From Methanobacterium sp. (GTDB lineage Archaea; Methanobacteriota; Methanobacteria; Methanobacteriales; Methanobacteriaceae), in the NCBI RefSeq assembly GCF_016217785.1, contig NZ_JACRGA010000005.1:62001-126000 (forward strand): DNA of 64,000 nucleotides, read 5' to 3'. The translations under genes and the position numbers were made by a program. The first letter of the stretch is position 1. Each line of letters starts with the position of its first letter. Positions 14,160 to 26,113 of the stretch are shown here, in pieces. Below the pieces are notes generated by a model, which did no database searches, was not told the DNA's origin, and was given only the letters and a program-made list of their open reading frames with translations.

Positions 14160-14228
14160 TCCTGTGAATATTAGAGTGTAATATATGCCCTATAGGTGTA
14201 TGAATTCAAATTACTCCGAATTTTAATT

Positions 14229-14237
14229 TTTATATTT
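14229..14237 (+). promoter_or_regulatory. TATA-box candidate for the geranylgeranyl reductase gene
   Basis: TTTATATTT about 35-43 bases before the ATG. With the usual archaeal spacing the transcript would begin roughly 14 bases before the start codon, which fits the lack of a Shine-Dalgarno. Confidence 0.4.
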
Positions 14238-14271
14238 AAATTGCAAAATAAATCCTGATCCTAAGATTAAC

Positions 14272-15440
14272 ATGAGAAACTACGATGTGGCAGTGGTGGG
14301 TGGAGGGCCAGTGGGTTCAACCTTTGCCAGACAAATGGCTGAAAAAGGCTTTGAAGTAGCCATCCTTGAGAAAAAAAAGGAAATTGGTGTTCCACTCCAG
14401 TGTGCAGGACTGTTGGGTAAGAAAATCAAAAAAGTGAATATTTTACCCGACGAATTTATCATTAACCCAGTCCACGGAGCATTTCTTCACTCTCCTGAAA
14501 ATACTGTACTTTCAGTCAGTAAAGAAAAACCAGAAGCATACGTTCTGGACAGGGTAGGTTACGATAAGTTTTTAGCAGACCTTGCCACAGATTCTGGGGT
14601 AGATATATTTTTAAACCACAGGGTTGAGAAAGTTGATTCTGTTAGCGGGGTTATAAATCTTAAGAACAATCCAAACGCCAAAATATCAGCGGATGTGGTG
14701 GTGGGAGCTGATGGTCATTCATCAATTGTATCCGGTGCGTTTAATCCTCCTGCAAAATCTTTCCAGGCAGCCCAGTACCTAATAGATGTAGGTGAAAAAC
14801 GGTTCCAGAAAGATTACGTCCACCTTTATGTGGACTCAAGAGTATCTCCTGGTTTTCTGTGGGTTATCCCCTTATCTGAAACCACAGCCCGGGTAGGACT
14901 ATTTGCAGATACCAGTTATCAGCAATTAAACGTGATTCTCAAGGAATTAATAACTAAACGCTCCGAACTTAAAGGAGCAACCATTTTAAAAAAGTATTAT
15001 GGTGTCATCCCTAAACATGACCCCCAAAAACAGCTGGTCAAAGACAGGGTTCTTCTCTTGGGGGATGCAGCATCCCAGGTTAAACCCACCACCGGGGGTG
15101 GTCTTATAATGGGATTTGTGTGTGCAGAGATAGCTTCAAGAGCAGCATCAAAGGCACTGGAAAATGAAAACATGGAACTACTTATGAACTACTCGAAAGA
15201 TTACAGGGAACAATTCAAAAAAGAGCTAAAAGTACAGTTAATGGTACACAAGATCTTCAAATCCCTTAGTGACTCTGATCTGGAATACATGTTCGGAAAA
15301 CTAAAGCAGGAAGGTGCAGAAGACATAATTTCCCACTATGGGGATATGGACTCTCAATCACCCCTGATTAAAGAAATGTTCAAAAGAGGTATTATTTTTT
15401 CTATTCTTCCTAAAATGTTATCCTGGAGGATATCCAGCCT

Positions 15441-15450
<10 letters not shown>
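14272..15450 (+). CDS. Geranylgeranyl reductase family flavoprotein (archaeal lipid saturation)
   Basis: FAD-dependent reductase of the digeranylgeranylglycerophospholipid reductase family, which saturates isoprenoid chains of archaeal membrane lipids. The dinucleotide fold VVGGGPVGSTFARQMAEKG is at residues 7-25. The FAD-contact motif LGDAASQVKPTTGGG is near 265-280, and a PLQCAG substrate-side motif near 42. 392 residues, full length. No clear Shine-Dalgarno precedes the ATG. A TATA-like TTTATATTT about 39 bases upstream suggests a very short leader. The stop overlaps the next gene by 10 bases. Confidence 0.9.
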
Positions 15451-16475
<1,025 letters not shown>

Positions 16476-16584
16476 CACAAGTTATCCCAATACTTTCAAT
16501 AAAGGTCTCTTCAATTTAAAAAGATTTCTTTAAATAATAAATTCTAATTTGATTAAATATCCAATGTGTAATAATCCAGCGCGT

Positions 16585-16599
16585 GTAACTTTCAGTTAC
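16585..16599. promoter_or_regulatory. Perfect 6-bp hairpin upstream of the citramalate synthase gene
   Basis: GTAACT-TTC-AGTTAC lies 110 bases after the tRNA methyltransferase stop and 130 bases before the cimA-like start. It could terminate the upstream unit or serve as an operator. Confidence 0.3.
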
Positions 16600-16729
16600 T
16601 AATTATAACCTATGAGTTTAATACTGGTATAATAAAATCCGCTTAAAACATATTTAATAAAATATATTACACTTAAAAAAACCATTATGGACTCTGATTG
16701 ATTTTACATATCCTAAGATTGGTGATTCT

Positions 16730-18229
<1,500 letters not shown>

Positions 18230-18376
18230 ATATCAAACTAGTTATTAGAAATTCTATTATTTTTTAGTGAAAATTCATTAAAAATATTAAAAAGAATTAA
18301 TTAAAGAATCATATCACGATGGATGAGAATTTAAAGAAATTATATCCCTAGAGACATTCAGGGGGTGATGTAAGTA

Positions 18377-18904
18377 ATGGGACAGTACACTTTCATGAAC
18401 CATGAAATACAAATAGCTGGTTTTAAAGGGGAAATTAACGATACAAACGAGATAATGGGCTATATACGGGATATAAGTTCAGAGTGTAACAGTGGGAAGT
18501 GTATAATCCAACTACTACAGGCCCGGGGAATAGCTGGTGAGAAACACATCTTACAGGCAACATTCCAGGCCATTAAAGCATTTGAACGGAACAATAACAC
18601 GGCAAAAGACATGGGATTGGAAATATGTGTTCGAGCTTCATCCCAGAGGCAGATATCCAGAGCCCTTAAAATTTTAGGCATAGGAAAAGGTAAAATGGAT
18701 ATCTGTATGGTGGCGGTGGATTGTGAAGAAAATATCCAGAACCAGGTGGAGAAAGTTCTGGGTAGAAAGCACGACGAAGTACTCCAGGCAGATGTAGATG
18801 CACTGCAAGAATTGTATGAAATCTCCCCTCTGGAAATAACGAGTGCAGGAAACATTGAACGGGTTATGATAGAAAGAACCGCTCTTTTAAATCTTGAAAT
18901 CTGA
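18377..18904 (+). CDS. KEOPS complex subunit Cgi121
   Basis: Non-catalytic subunit of the KEOPS complex that makes the universal t6A37 modification of ANN-decoding tRNAs. In the complex it binds Bud32 and recruits the tRNA 3' end. 175 residues, matching the family length. Characteristic features are the GKCIIQLLQARGIAGEKHIL segment and ASSQRQISRALKILGIG. GGGGGTGATG a few bases upstream fixes the ATG. The other KEOPS genes are not in this window. Confidence 0.88.
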   Translation: MGQYTFMNHEIQIAGFKGEINDTNEIMGYIRDISSECNSGKCIIQLLQARGIAGEKHILQATFQAIKAFERNNNTAKDMGLEICVRASSQRQISRALKILGIGKGKMDICMVAVDCEENIQNQVEKVLGRKHDEVLQADVDALQELYEISPLEITSAGNIERVMIERTALLNLEI

Positions 18905-19022
18905 TCTACGACATGGATTTAAGATTATAAACTTCAGTCTAAACTGGAATTTAAGCCAAATAATATATAAACGGATATTAAACTAAAAAAGTTTACACAA
19001 AAATTCAGGTTTTAAAAAACGT

Positions 19023-19994
19023 TTAAATAGTATTCTTCACAATTTCCACTATTTTCCTGAGATTTTCTTTTTTCAAGCATTCAATATCCAAATTTTTCAC
19101 TTCTAAACAAACCGCAGGTTGATTAATTCTATCATAACGAGGACAAACAGTTATCATACCTCCGCCCATTACTTTAAGGTTATTTCTAAGTAAACGGGCT
19201 ATGGATTTTGGTTCATCGTGTGGAATGGCTATGTTTATTCCTCGCTTTTCAGGGTGCAAAACATATTCAATTTCTTTTTTCAGAAATTCACAGGCAGCAA
19301 TAGTTTTAACCAGATTTCCAGGAGTTTTTTTAATTTCTTCTACCAGGCCAGCACAAGTAACCGGGCTACTTTGGAGTGTTTTCAGGATGAAACCCGCATT
19401 ATTAAAAATTCCAGGTTCATTGGTGGAGATAAACCCCCCATTACCCACATTAACAATCTTAGGGGATCCAGTGGAGGCCACCATAACATGGGAATGGTCA
19501 CCACAGGCAAGGTTCTTCAGGGGATCACCAACTGATCCGGAAGCATCCTCCACCAGAATCACCCCATTATCCTCACAGATATCGTAAATCCCCTTAACTG
19601 GTTGCTCAGCCATGTAACCTGCAAAACTGGTAATGAAAAGAGACTCAGGACTTTTTAGTTTCACTTGTTCTTCCAGTGTCTCCAGATGAATAACACCCAT
19701 CTTGGTGGATAAATATGTCAATTCAAGCCCATAAAACTCAGCAATCTTCCTAAAACCACTCCAACCGCCCTGGTCTGGAATCATAACTGGCCCTTTCATG
19801 GTGCTCATAGCAGCCATAATGGCCGCATTACCACTACCCATCACCCGGGCATGTTCATGACCTGTAACCTTTTTTATAGCATCTTCAGCATTTTTTTTAT
19901 ACTCATTACCCATGAACCGGTTTCCAAGTTCGAGGGAAGCATCACACATGGCTTCCCTGGCTTCTTTTGACGGCATTTTAAAGAAAAGTTCCAT
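19023..19994 (-). CDS. PLP-dependent aminotransferase-fold enzyme, function unknown
   Basis: 323 residues with a fold-type I PLP architecture. GSGNAAIMAAM near residue 53 resembles the cofactor phosphate-binding turn, VEDASGSVGDP carries the Asp for the pyridine nitrogen, and ASTGSPKIVNVGNGG holds the probable Schiff-base lysine. It looks distantly like DegT/DnrJ or SepCysS-type enzymes and is conserved in methanogens, but I cannot name the substrate. AAGTGATTG before the ATG supports the start. The gene follows the Nre repair gene with a gap of 42 bases, so they are likely one transcript. Confidence 0.7.
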   Translation of the reverse strand: MELFFKMPSKEAREAMCDASLELGNRFMGNEYKKNAEDAIKKVTGHEHARVMGSGNAAIMAAMSTMKGPVMIPDQGGWSGFRKIAEFYGLELTYLSTKMGVIHLETLEEQVKLKSPESLFITSFAGYMAEQPVKGIYDICEDNGVILVEDASGSVGDPLKNLACGDHSHVMVASTGSPKIVNVGNGGFISTNEPGIFNNAGFILKTLQSSPVTCAGLVEEIKKTPGNLVKTIAACEFLKKEIEYVLHPEKRGINIAIPHDEPKSIARLLRNNLKVMGGGMITVCPRYDRINQPAVCLEVKNLDIECLKKENLRKIVEIVKNTI

Positions 19995-20036
19995 TCAATC
20001 ACTTTTAATAAATCTTTTTTAGGCATTGAATTTTGA

Positions 20037-21200
20037 TCATTTAAAGTAAGAATCCAGGGTGGTCTGTCTGGAACGGAGGATATCCTGCAGAAGATCACTT
20101 CTTTTGATGAAACTGTTTACCGGAAGCTTCAAACGGGTGTCAATATAGGTCAGGGCAGTTTTCATATCTTCAAACTCCAGGTAAGGTTGTGCCATTGCAT
20201 TCCTAACATTTTCCCGGACGTTAAACACACCAAGAGGCACGTATCCAGAGTAAGCCTCCCTAAGCACAATAACTCCAGCCTGACGCTTTTCCTGAGCCAG
20301 TGCTTCTAAGACTGCCATTTTACAAGTGTAATAACAACCCCCAACCCGTGAATACTCTTTTTTACCATTATAATTCTCATAATCTGAGAATATGAGTTTT
20401 TCTTTCCCTAAAACTTCTAAAAAGGCTTCCATCCATTCATATTGCCATGGGGTGGGGAGTAAGAGCACAGCATAATAGTTCTGCAGGCTCTGGAACTCAT
20501 ACACTCGATGAACATCCACTGGTTCATAATGCTTCACTTCCTTAAGTAGCTGATCTCCAATAGTACTGTCACAGGCAGTTATGGACCAGCGGGTGGGAAC
20601 CAGGCGTCTGCGTTTATCCACACCCATGGTGCCCACAGAAAAAGCCTTCTGCATATGAGAAAAGGGTATGTCCTTTCGGTGCAGATCCATAAGTGCTTCT
20701 CGGGCCCGTAGATCAGTGTCATAGTACACCTTCTCCAGTTCCCGGTCCCAGCGGACGTTATCAATTTCGAACTTTTCTAGAATAGCACTGGGGCCATGTG
20801 GGGCCTGGTATTCACTGAATGAAACTCCTCTGGGTTTTTTCCAGAACTCTGCTTCACTATCAATAGATCCTGAGGCCAGGGAGATCTCCTGGAGTTTCTC
20901 CACCATCCGGTTATCCAGATCAGTGATTCCAATCATCTTTTTACCCCGAACCAGACTCATCCGGTATGAAATAATATCCTCCTGGCTTTTATCACCAGGA
21001 ATCCATGCTTCTGGAGTGTCCATAATAGCGGTATCTCCAGATACAGGGGAGATCATGGGACCTGCATATACCTTGGGATAATTCCAGCTACCAATGAATA
21101 CTGAAGGGGGTGTACTACCCTCTAATTCTTTACCAACCTCAACTGAGGGTATCTGAAACTTGGAAGTCAGCTTTTTAAGGTAAGTTTTCTTACCCATCAT
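20037..21200 (-). CDS. Archaeal DNA repair protein Nre (NreA family) with C-terminal PCNA-binding motif
   Basis: 387 residues. The N-terminal part has PPSVFIGSWNYPKVYAGPM, the hallmark of the Nre family, which in haloarchaea acts with UvrABC against mitomycin damage. The last nine residues, QTTLDSYFK, form a PIP box (QxxLxxYF) for docking on the sliding clamp. Many relatives have an N-terminal four-cysteine zinc finger; here the first 100 residues contain no cysteine, so the finger is absent. It lies upstream of the PLP-enzyme gene on the same strand. Confidence 0.88.
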   Translation of the reverse strand: MMGKKTYLKKLTSKFQIPSVEVGKELEGSTPPSVFIGSWNYPKVYAGPMISPVSGDTAIMDTPEAWIPGDKSQEDIISYRMSLVRGKKMIGITDLDNRMVEKLQEISLASGSIDSEAEFWKKPRGVSFSEYQAPHGPSAILEKFEIDNVRWDRELEKVYYDTDLRAREALMDLHRKDIPFSHMQKAFSVGTMGVDKRRRLVPTRWSITACDSTIGDQLLKEVKHYEPVDVHRVYEFQSLQNYYAVLLLPTPWQYEWMEAFLEVLGKEKLIFSDYENYNGKKEYSRVGGCYYTCKMAVLEALAQEKRQAGVIVLREAYSGYVPLGVFNVRENVRNAMAQPYLEFEDMKTALTYIDTRLKLPVNSFIKRSDLLQDILRSRQTTLDSYFK

Positions 21201-21337
21201 AGTATTTAGATTATCTCCTCTTTTTTAAAAGACTTTAGCCAGCAGATGAGAACTAATTATCACAGACTATCTGGTTAAGCAATCAACTACACTTGTCTGA
21301 AATGTAAATAAATGGAATTAAATTTCTAATCCACGTA

Positions 21338-21808
21338 TCATTTGATGGTTTGTTTAACAAGGTTCAGTGATGCTGAATTCATACAGTAACGCAGGCCAGT
21401 TGGTGCCGGGCCATCATCAAACACATGACCCAAGTGTGCATGGCAGCGGGCGCAAAGAACCTCTGTGCGCACCATCAATAAACTACGGTCAGTTTTGGTG
21501 GTGATGTTTTCACCAGCCACTGGTGCCCAGAAACTGGGCCAACCAGTTCCTGAATCAAATTTGGTCTGGGAGTTAAATAGATCAGTGCCACAGCACACGC
21601 ACTGGTAAATCCCATCCTCATGGCAATCATGATATTTGCCAGTGAAAGCCCGTTCTGTCCCTTTTTTCCGGGCAACATCAAACTGTTTCGGGGTTAAAAG
21701 CGCTTTCCATTCTTCATCAGTCTTCACCACTCTTTCAACCAGCTTTATCTCCTTCAAACTTGCAAAATAAATAGGGACAAAATCCTTTTCAGGGGTTTCC
21801 TTTTTCAT
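21338..21808 (-). CDS. msrB: Peptide-methionine (R)-S-oxide reductase MsrB
   Basis: Repairs methionine-R-sulfoxide in oxidised proteins. 156 residues from the chosen ATG, which has AGGAG just upstream; an earlier in-frame ATG at 21841 lacks a site. Zinc ligands C70/C73 and C119/C122 form two CxxC pairs. The catalytic cysteine is C142 in RYCMNSASL. The typical GTGWPSF and HLGHVFDDGP motifs are present. No MsrA is encoded nearby. In a strict anaerobe it serves oxygen-exposure tolerance. Its high sequence regularity suggests acquisition from bacteria, which I cannot test here. Confidence 0.96.
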   Translation of the reverse strand: MKKETPEKDFVPIYFASLKEIKLVERVVKTDEEWKALLTPKQFDVARKKGTERAFTGKYHDCHEDGIYQCVCCGTDLFNSQTKFDSGTGWPSFWAPVAGENITTKTDRSLLMVRTEVLCARCHAHLGHVFDDGPAPTGLRYCMNSASLNLVKQTIK

Positions 21809-21853
21809 TATTTTCTCCTCATTGAATTTATAAACACTCATGAATTTAAATAA

Positions 21854-22510
21854 TTATTTCACTATTTTTTTACCAATATAATAAAAACCATTGGATTTGT
21901 GACCATTCATGGTATTAAAAACAGTATTTTCCAAGTATAGCTTTTTGTAATCTTCAGTTAACTTTAAAATATGTTTTTTGGTGTGATGTCTTAAAATTAC
22001 ACCTTCAGGAAGTTCGAAAATTCCATAAATCCCATATTCATCTTCAAATTTTTCATAACGCTTGAGATTTCTCTCATCATCATTTAAGAGAAAATCACTA
22101 ATGTAAAGTATTCCATTATCCTTTAAAACTCTTGAAATTTCTGAAATTAATTCTTCCTGTTTCTCGTTTTGAATGTTACTGGTTAAAACTCCAATGAGTA
22201 GCACTACATCAAATGAATTATCTGAAAATGGAAGATCATCTCCATTATTCTTGATAAGGTTAAGATGAGGATGCAACCTCAAACCCCTGTTTATCATCTT
22301 CTCTGAGAAATCTACCCCTTTTAAATTCTTAAAATCGTTTTTATGAAGTTCATTTAAGGTTCTACCGTAGCCACAACCTACATCTAGAATATTCATTTCA
22401 GGAGGGATATGTTTTTTAAATTCTGCCAGTGGAAATGGTGTGGGGAATTCTTTTTCCTCTGCAACCTCATCCCAGTATTCTTGCTGATGAGAAACCTTTT
22501 TACTATTCAT
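21854..22510 (-). CDS. Class I SAM-dependent methyltransferase
   Basis: 218 residues. The SAM-binding fold starts with LDVGCGYGRTL (motif I), followed by GVDFSEKMINRG and a DVVLLIGVL motif IV region. The pattern is of the UbiE/type-11 superfamily of small-molecule methyltransferases; the acceptor is unknown. GGAGAGG lies immediately before the chosen ATG; an upstream TTG in frame overlaps that site and is unlikely. It lies between the histidine kinase and msrB on the same strand, 45 bases before msrB. Confidence 0.88.
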   Translation of the reverse strand: MNSKKVSHQQEYWDEVAEEKEFPTPFPLAEFKKHIPPEMNILDVGCGYGRTLNELHKNDFKNLKGVDFSEKMINRGLRLHPHLNLIKNNGDDLPFSDNSFDVVLLIGVLTSNIQNEKQEELISEISRVLKDNGILYISDFLLNDDERNLKRYEKFEDEYGIYGIFELPEGVILRHHTKKHILKLTEDYKKLYLENTVFNTMNGHKSNGFYYIGKKIVK

Positions 22511-22616
22511 AATCCTCTCCAACTTTAACAGATTATATCTCCTATTTAAGAATATAACTAAGTATCTGTTGACACAATCCTAAAACGCATTATATGTGAT
22601 ATTGGCATAAGTAAAA

Positions 22617-24320
22617 TCAAAACCTTTTTTTATAATCTAATTCCTTGAATTTAACTGTGTACCTGGTCCCATTATTTGTATGCATTTCAATTTGACCATC
22701 TAACTGGTTTACCAGGCTGTTTATCAGTTGAAATCCTAAAGTTTCTGCCTTTTTAAAATCAATGTCTTCCGGGATTCCAATACCATCATCACTCATTTTC
22801 AGAATGAAGGCATTACCATCTCTTTCTAGTTCCACAATTATCTTCCCTTTCTGTTCATTGGGAAATGCATGGTTAACTGAATTGGCAACGATTTCATTAA
22901 TAAGAAGTCCCAGGGGTATGGCAGTTTCTAATTCCATCCTGACATCTTCAACGTTGACAGTAAGTTTCACACGTCCTGGATCTTCAATATGTGATGTTAA
23001 AAGCTCTTTGGTAAGATTTTGAATGTATTCAGACAGGTTGATATGTGAAAAATCCTGTGAACTGTAAAGCTCCTCATGAATCAGGGACATGGTTTTCACA
23101 CGGTTCTGACTGCTTTCGAAAATTTTCAGATCCCTTTCATCTTTAATGTGCTGGGTTTGAAGGCTTAAAAGACTGGATATGATCTGCATGTTGTTTTTAA
23201 CTCGATGGTGAAGTTCACGCAGTAGGAGTTCTTTCTCTTCTAAAGATGTTCTGAAATTTTTTTCAGCAACTTTCAAGGAATCAATATCAGTCATGCTGAA
23301 TACCACTCCTTTGTACTGATTTTCCTTATCAAATAATGGGTTTCCTAATGATTCAACCCATATGTAACGTCCGTCAGCCCGTATGAATCGATGTTGCACG
23401 CTTCCGGGTAAGTATGAATCATTAGCCTCCCTGAAAGCAGAAGCGACCATAAATTGATCATCAGGATGGGTTAAATTGATAAATTTGAAAACATTTTCAC
23501 CCAGGATTTCTTCAACATCATAACCGAGAATAGTTTTAATTGAAGGGCTGATATACTGGAAAGTTCCTTCCGCATCGATCTGCCCCACCACATTCAGCAT
23601 ATTGTCTGTAACCAGACTTAAAAGTCTTTCGCGTTTTTTTAGTTCTTTTTCCGCCATTTTATTCTGCAAAACAACAGAGGCGATGTTAAGGATGGTTTCC
23701 ACAGTGTTGATGTTAAGGGGTTTACCATTTTTTTTGGTTACTATATTCACACTCCCGAACATCTCCCCTTTGAATGAAAAACCCATCACATAGGTTTCAT
23801 CAACACCGAATGCTTTTTCAATCATGCGATATGTTTTTGAAGGTAGTTTCCCCGCGGTGATGTAGGATAGACCATCCTCTACCTTTTGCAACTTCCCGCT
23901 TGATAAGAAATTTTTTGATCCTTGATCCAGGGTATCCTGGGGGAAGTTGAAATCATCTATTTTCACCCCAGTTAACTTCTCAGCAAGATCAGCCATTTTG
24001 GGGGTGATCCCCACTATATCCCGAACTTTAAAACTACCAGAATCTTCATCATAAGTGGAAATGATAATGTAAGCATCTTTAACTACTTCCTGAAGTTTTT
24101 CCAGTACAAAATCGTATATATCGGATTCTGTGGGCAGACCCAATAGCTCCATTACCAGGGGGGATAAAAATTTCAAAGCATCCTGAAAAGGTTTGTTTTC
24201 AGGTTTCATTAAATTAAAATCAGCCATATGGTCTTCTAATTCAGAATATAAATTCCTATATTTTGTTATTTCATCAATTAACTGTTCTTTAGATTTTTTT
24301 TCATCATTCATGATGATCAT
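22617..24320 (-). CDS. Sensor histidine kinase: GAF-PAS-HisKA_2-HATPase
   Basis: 567 residues with no membrane segment, so a cytoplasmic sensor. Order: short coiled coil (10-35), GAF-like domain (about 60-220), PAS domain (about 235-350, including HPDDQ and the GVVFSMTDI end strand), HisKA_2 dimerisation helix with ELHHRVKNNMQ (His 371/372), then a GHKL ATPase with an NEIVANSVNHAF N box, DDGIGIP G1 box and GFQLINSLV. HisKA_2 kinases often transfer phosphate to separate receivers; no response regulator is in this window. It lies 190 bases downstream of the GTPase/P-II gene. Confidence 0.92.
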   Translation of the reverse strand: MIIMNDEKKSKEQLIDEITKYRNLYSELEDHMADFNLMKPENKPFQDALKFLSPLVMELLGLPTESDIYDFVLEKLQEVVKDAYIIISTYDEDSGSFKVRDIVGITPKMADLAEKLTGVKIDDFNFPQDTLDQGSKNFLSSGKLQKVEDGLSYITAGKLPSKTYRMIEKAFGVDETYVMGFSFKGEMFGSVNIVTKKNGKPLNINTVETILNIASVVLQNKMAEKELKKRERLLSLVTDNMLNVVGQIDAEGTFQYISPSIKTILGYDVEEILGENVFKFINLTHPDDQFMVASAFREANDSYLPGSVQHRFIRADGRYIWVESLGNPLFDKENQYKGVVFSMTDIDSLKVAEKNFRTSLEEKELLLRELHHRVKNNMQIISSLLSLQTQHIKDERDLKIFESSQNRVKTMSLIHEELYSSQDFSHINLSEYIQNLTKELLTSHIEDPGRVKLTVNVEDVRMELETAIPLGLLINEIVANSVNHAFPNEQKGKIIVELERDGNAFILKMSDDGIGIPEDIDFKKAETLGFQLINSLVNQLDGQIEMHTNNGTRYTVKFKELDYKKRF

Positions 24321-24509
24321 TTTCTAAGGATGGGTTAATAAAAATCTATAATAAATTTATATTCTCTTAATATTATAATTATTGCCATATAATTAAAGAA
24401 AGGCTATTAAAAACAGTTTATAAATAGATTTATGAAATCAGCTGAATGAAGGTAAATCTATGTTAAAGGTAATATTTATTAAAAATATATAATTTCAATA
24501 ATATTACAA

Positions 24510-25469
24510 TCAATCAACAGCATTTTCCCCTCTTTCGGTTGTTCTAATTCGTATAACATCTTCCACTGGTGATATAAATAATTTTTCACTAACATCTTCA
24601 GTTTTCACAGCTTCAAGGGCCTGAATAACATACTCAATTTCTTCCGTTCTGATGATCATCATCATTTCTATTTTTGGTGGTAATTCTAGCTCATAACTAC
24701 TGCAACGGTATGTTTCCATTTTTTCATTATTATGGTCATGATACTTGATATCTATTGTAGTTATATTGGAAAATCCGAATTTTGCCAGGGAATTTTTCAC
24801 ATTGTCCAGTTCAATGGGGTGGAAAAAAAATCTTAATTTGTAAAATTCCGGGATAAACAATGGTAAAGGTTCAGGATCATCATATTCTTCATAGGTTTCA
24901 TTGATCTCTGTGGTTTCATTGATCTCTCTGGTTTTGTAGGCTTTTTTGGGTTCTATTGCATTGTTTTCAGGAGGGGCTGTCTCTTTTTCATATTTGTCAA
25001 TTAATTTTAATAACATTTTCAGGCCATCGTTTATTCCAATTCCATCCTGAGCAATGGTGGGAATAATCAAGACTCCTTCAACATGGGTATCCATTTCAAA
25101 TTCGCCAAAATCATCTCTATTTGCAAATAAGACATGGGGTATGTTTTCACTGGTAATCAAATTAATTATTTCCAAGTCTGTTTCAAAAATACCAACACTG
25201 GTCTCTACAAAAACAATAACTCCGTCCACATCTTCAGATAACACTTGTTTTATGGACATGAATTCCGGATAGCCTGGTGAATTGAATAAATAATTTTTCC
25301 CACCGTCTATGAGTATCCTCCGATAATTAAAGACAGATAATTCAATTTTCTCCTCAGGCATAGTATTATCATTAAAATAGTCTATTATGGTTGCAGAATG
25401 ATCCTTGCTAGAATTATAATTGCATAAAATAACGATTTTTTTAGGATTAATTAGGGGTTCATTTTCCAA
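24510..25469 (-). CDS. Degenerate GTPase-like domain fused to a P-II-like domain
   Basis: 319 residues (positions below counted from an upstream GTG at 25478). Residues 14-162 follow a small-GTPase plan: SPGYPEF resembles switch II and NRDD at 120-123 resembles NKxD, but the P-loop is lost. An acidic linker (about 163-210) leads to a P-II (GlnB) fold at 213-322, ending in LFISPVEDVIRIRTTERGENA, a near-standard P-II C terminus. The T-loop glutamine and the B-loop glycines are missing, so ligand binding may differ. I chose TTG because AGGTGA lies five bases before it. The neighbouring small GTPase is the likely partner. Confidence 0.78.
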   Translation of the reverse strand: MENEPLINPKKIVILCNYNSSKDHSATIIDYFNDNTMPEEKIELSVFNYRRILIDGGKNYLFNSPGYPEFMSIKQVLSEDVDGVIVFVETSVGIFETDLEIINLITSENIPHVLFANRDDFGEFEMDTHVEGVLIIPTIAQDGIGINDGLKMLLKLIDKYEKETAPPENNAIEPKKAYKTREINETTEINETYEEYDDPEPLPLFIPEFYKLRFFFHPIELDNVKNSLAKFGFSNITTIDIKYHDHNNEKMETYRCSSYELELPPKIEMMMIIRTEEIEYVIQALEAVKTEDVSEKLFISPVEDVIRIRTTERGENAVD

Positions 25470-25596
25470 TGCAGTCACCTTAAATGATTAATAAAGAATT
25501 TTAAAGGGTATTCTATTCTTTTATGAGGATAATTAATTTTATATTTGATTATTTGACCTTTATTTTAGTGGATATATGTAATATAACATCAAAGCA

Positions 25597-25615
25597 ACGT
25601 TTATAAATCAAACGT
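25597..25615 (-). promoter_or_regulatory. Promoter candidate with inverted repeat for the GTPase/P-II gene
   Basis: ACGTTT (25597-25602) and AAACGT (25610-25615) flank a minus-strand TATA-like TTTATAAA. With normal spacing, transcription would start near 25578 and run to the gene at 25469. The flanking repeat is a plausible operator. The site lies 27 bases upstream of the GTPase stop, so the second gene may have its own promoter. Confidence 0.45.
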
Positions 25616-25642
25616 GGAAAATAAATTAAAAATGGTAGAATA

Positions 25643-26113
25643 TCAGCAGCTAACTGCTTTGATCTTACTGATATATTCTGGTTCCATCAATTCCAATAAT
25701 ATGTTCACACCTTCCGAAATCCCTTTACCTGAAATTGCCTCGGTAGGAACTATCAGAACATCATGGTACTGAGTATAAATGGGAATATCACTTAAATCTT
25801 GTTTATTGGCAAATATGACATAAGGAACGTCTTTTTCTTCCACAAAATCAATCATTTCTTCACAGTTAAGGGTAATACCCTGAGTGTTATCGATAACTAT
25901 GATTGCCCCGTCCATATTTTTGGATAATATGTCTTTCATAAACTTAAATCTCTCTGCACTGGATGGGCTGAATATTTGAAGCTTTTTATTGTTTTGTATG
26001 GTTTTCCCATAACTTGCAGCTTCAGTTTCTACCAGATTATTGCAAACATGTTTCAGGGCAGTCCTTTTACCCGAATCTGAATCTCCTAACACTAAAATTT
26101 TTTTGGTTTCCAT
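25643..26113 (-). CDS. Small Ras-like GTPase (MglA/Arf-like)
   Basis: 156 residues from the ATG that follows GGTGATCTT; an upstream start at 26131 overlaps that site. P-loop GDSDSGKRT at 10-18 departs from GxxxxGK[ST] because Arg occupies the Mg-ligand position. A switch II-like SSAERFKF, NKQD at 103-106 for guanine, and SGKG near 128-131 (G5) are present. The same fold, more degenerate, forms the N-terminal half of the next gene, so the two proteins probably pair. No membrane anchor or signal is seen. Confidence 0.82.
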   Translation of the reverse strand: METKKILVLGDSDSGKRTALKHVCNNLVETEAASYGKTIQNNKKLQIFSPSSAERFKFMKDILSKNMDGAIIVIDNTQGITLNCEEMIDFVEEKDVPYVIFANKQDLSDIPIYTQYHDVLIVPTEAISGKGISEGVNILLELMEPEYISKIKAVSC

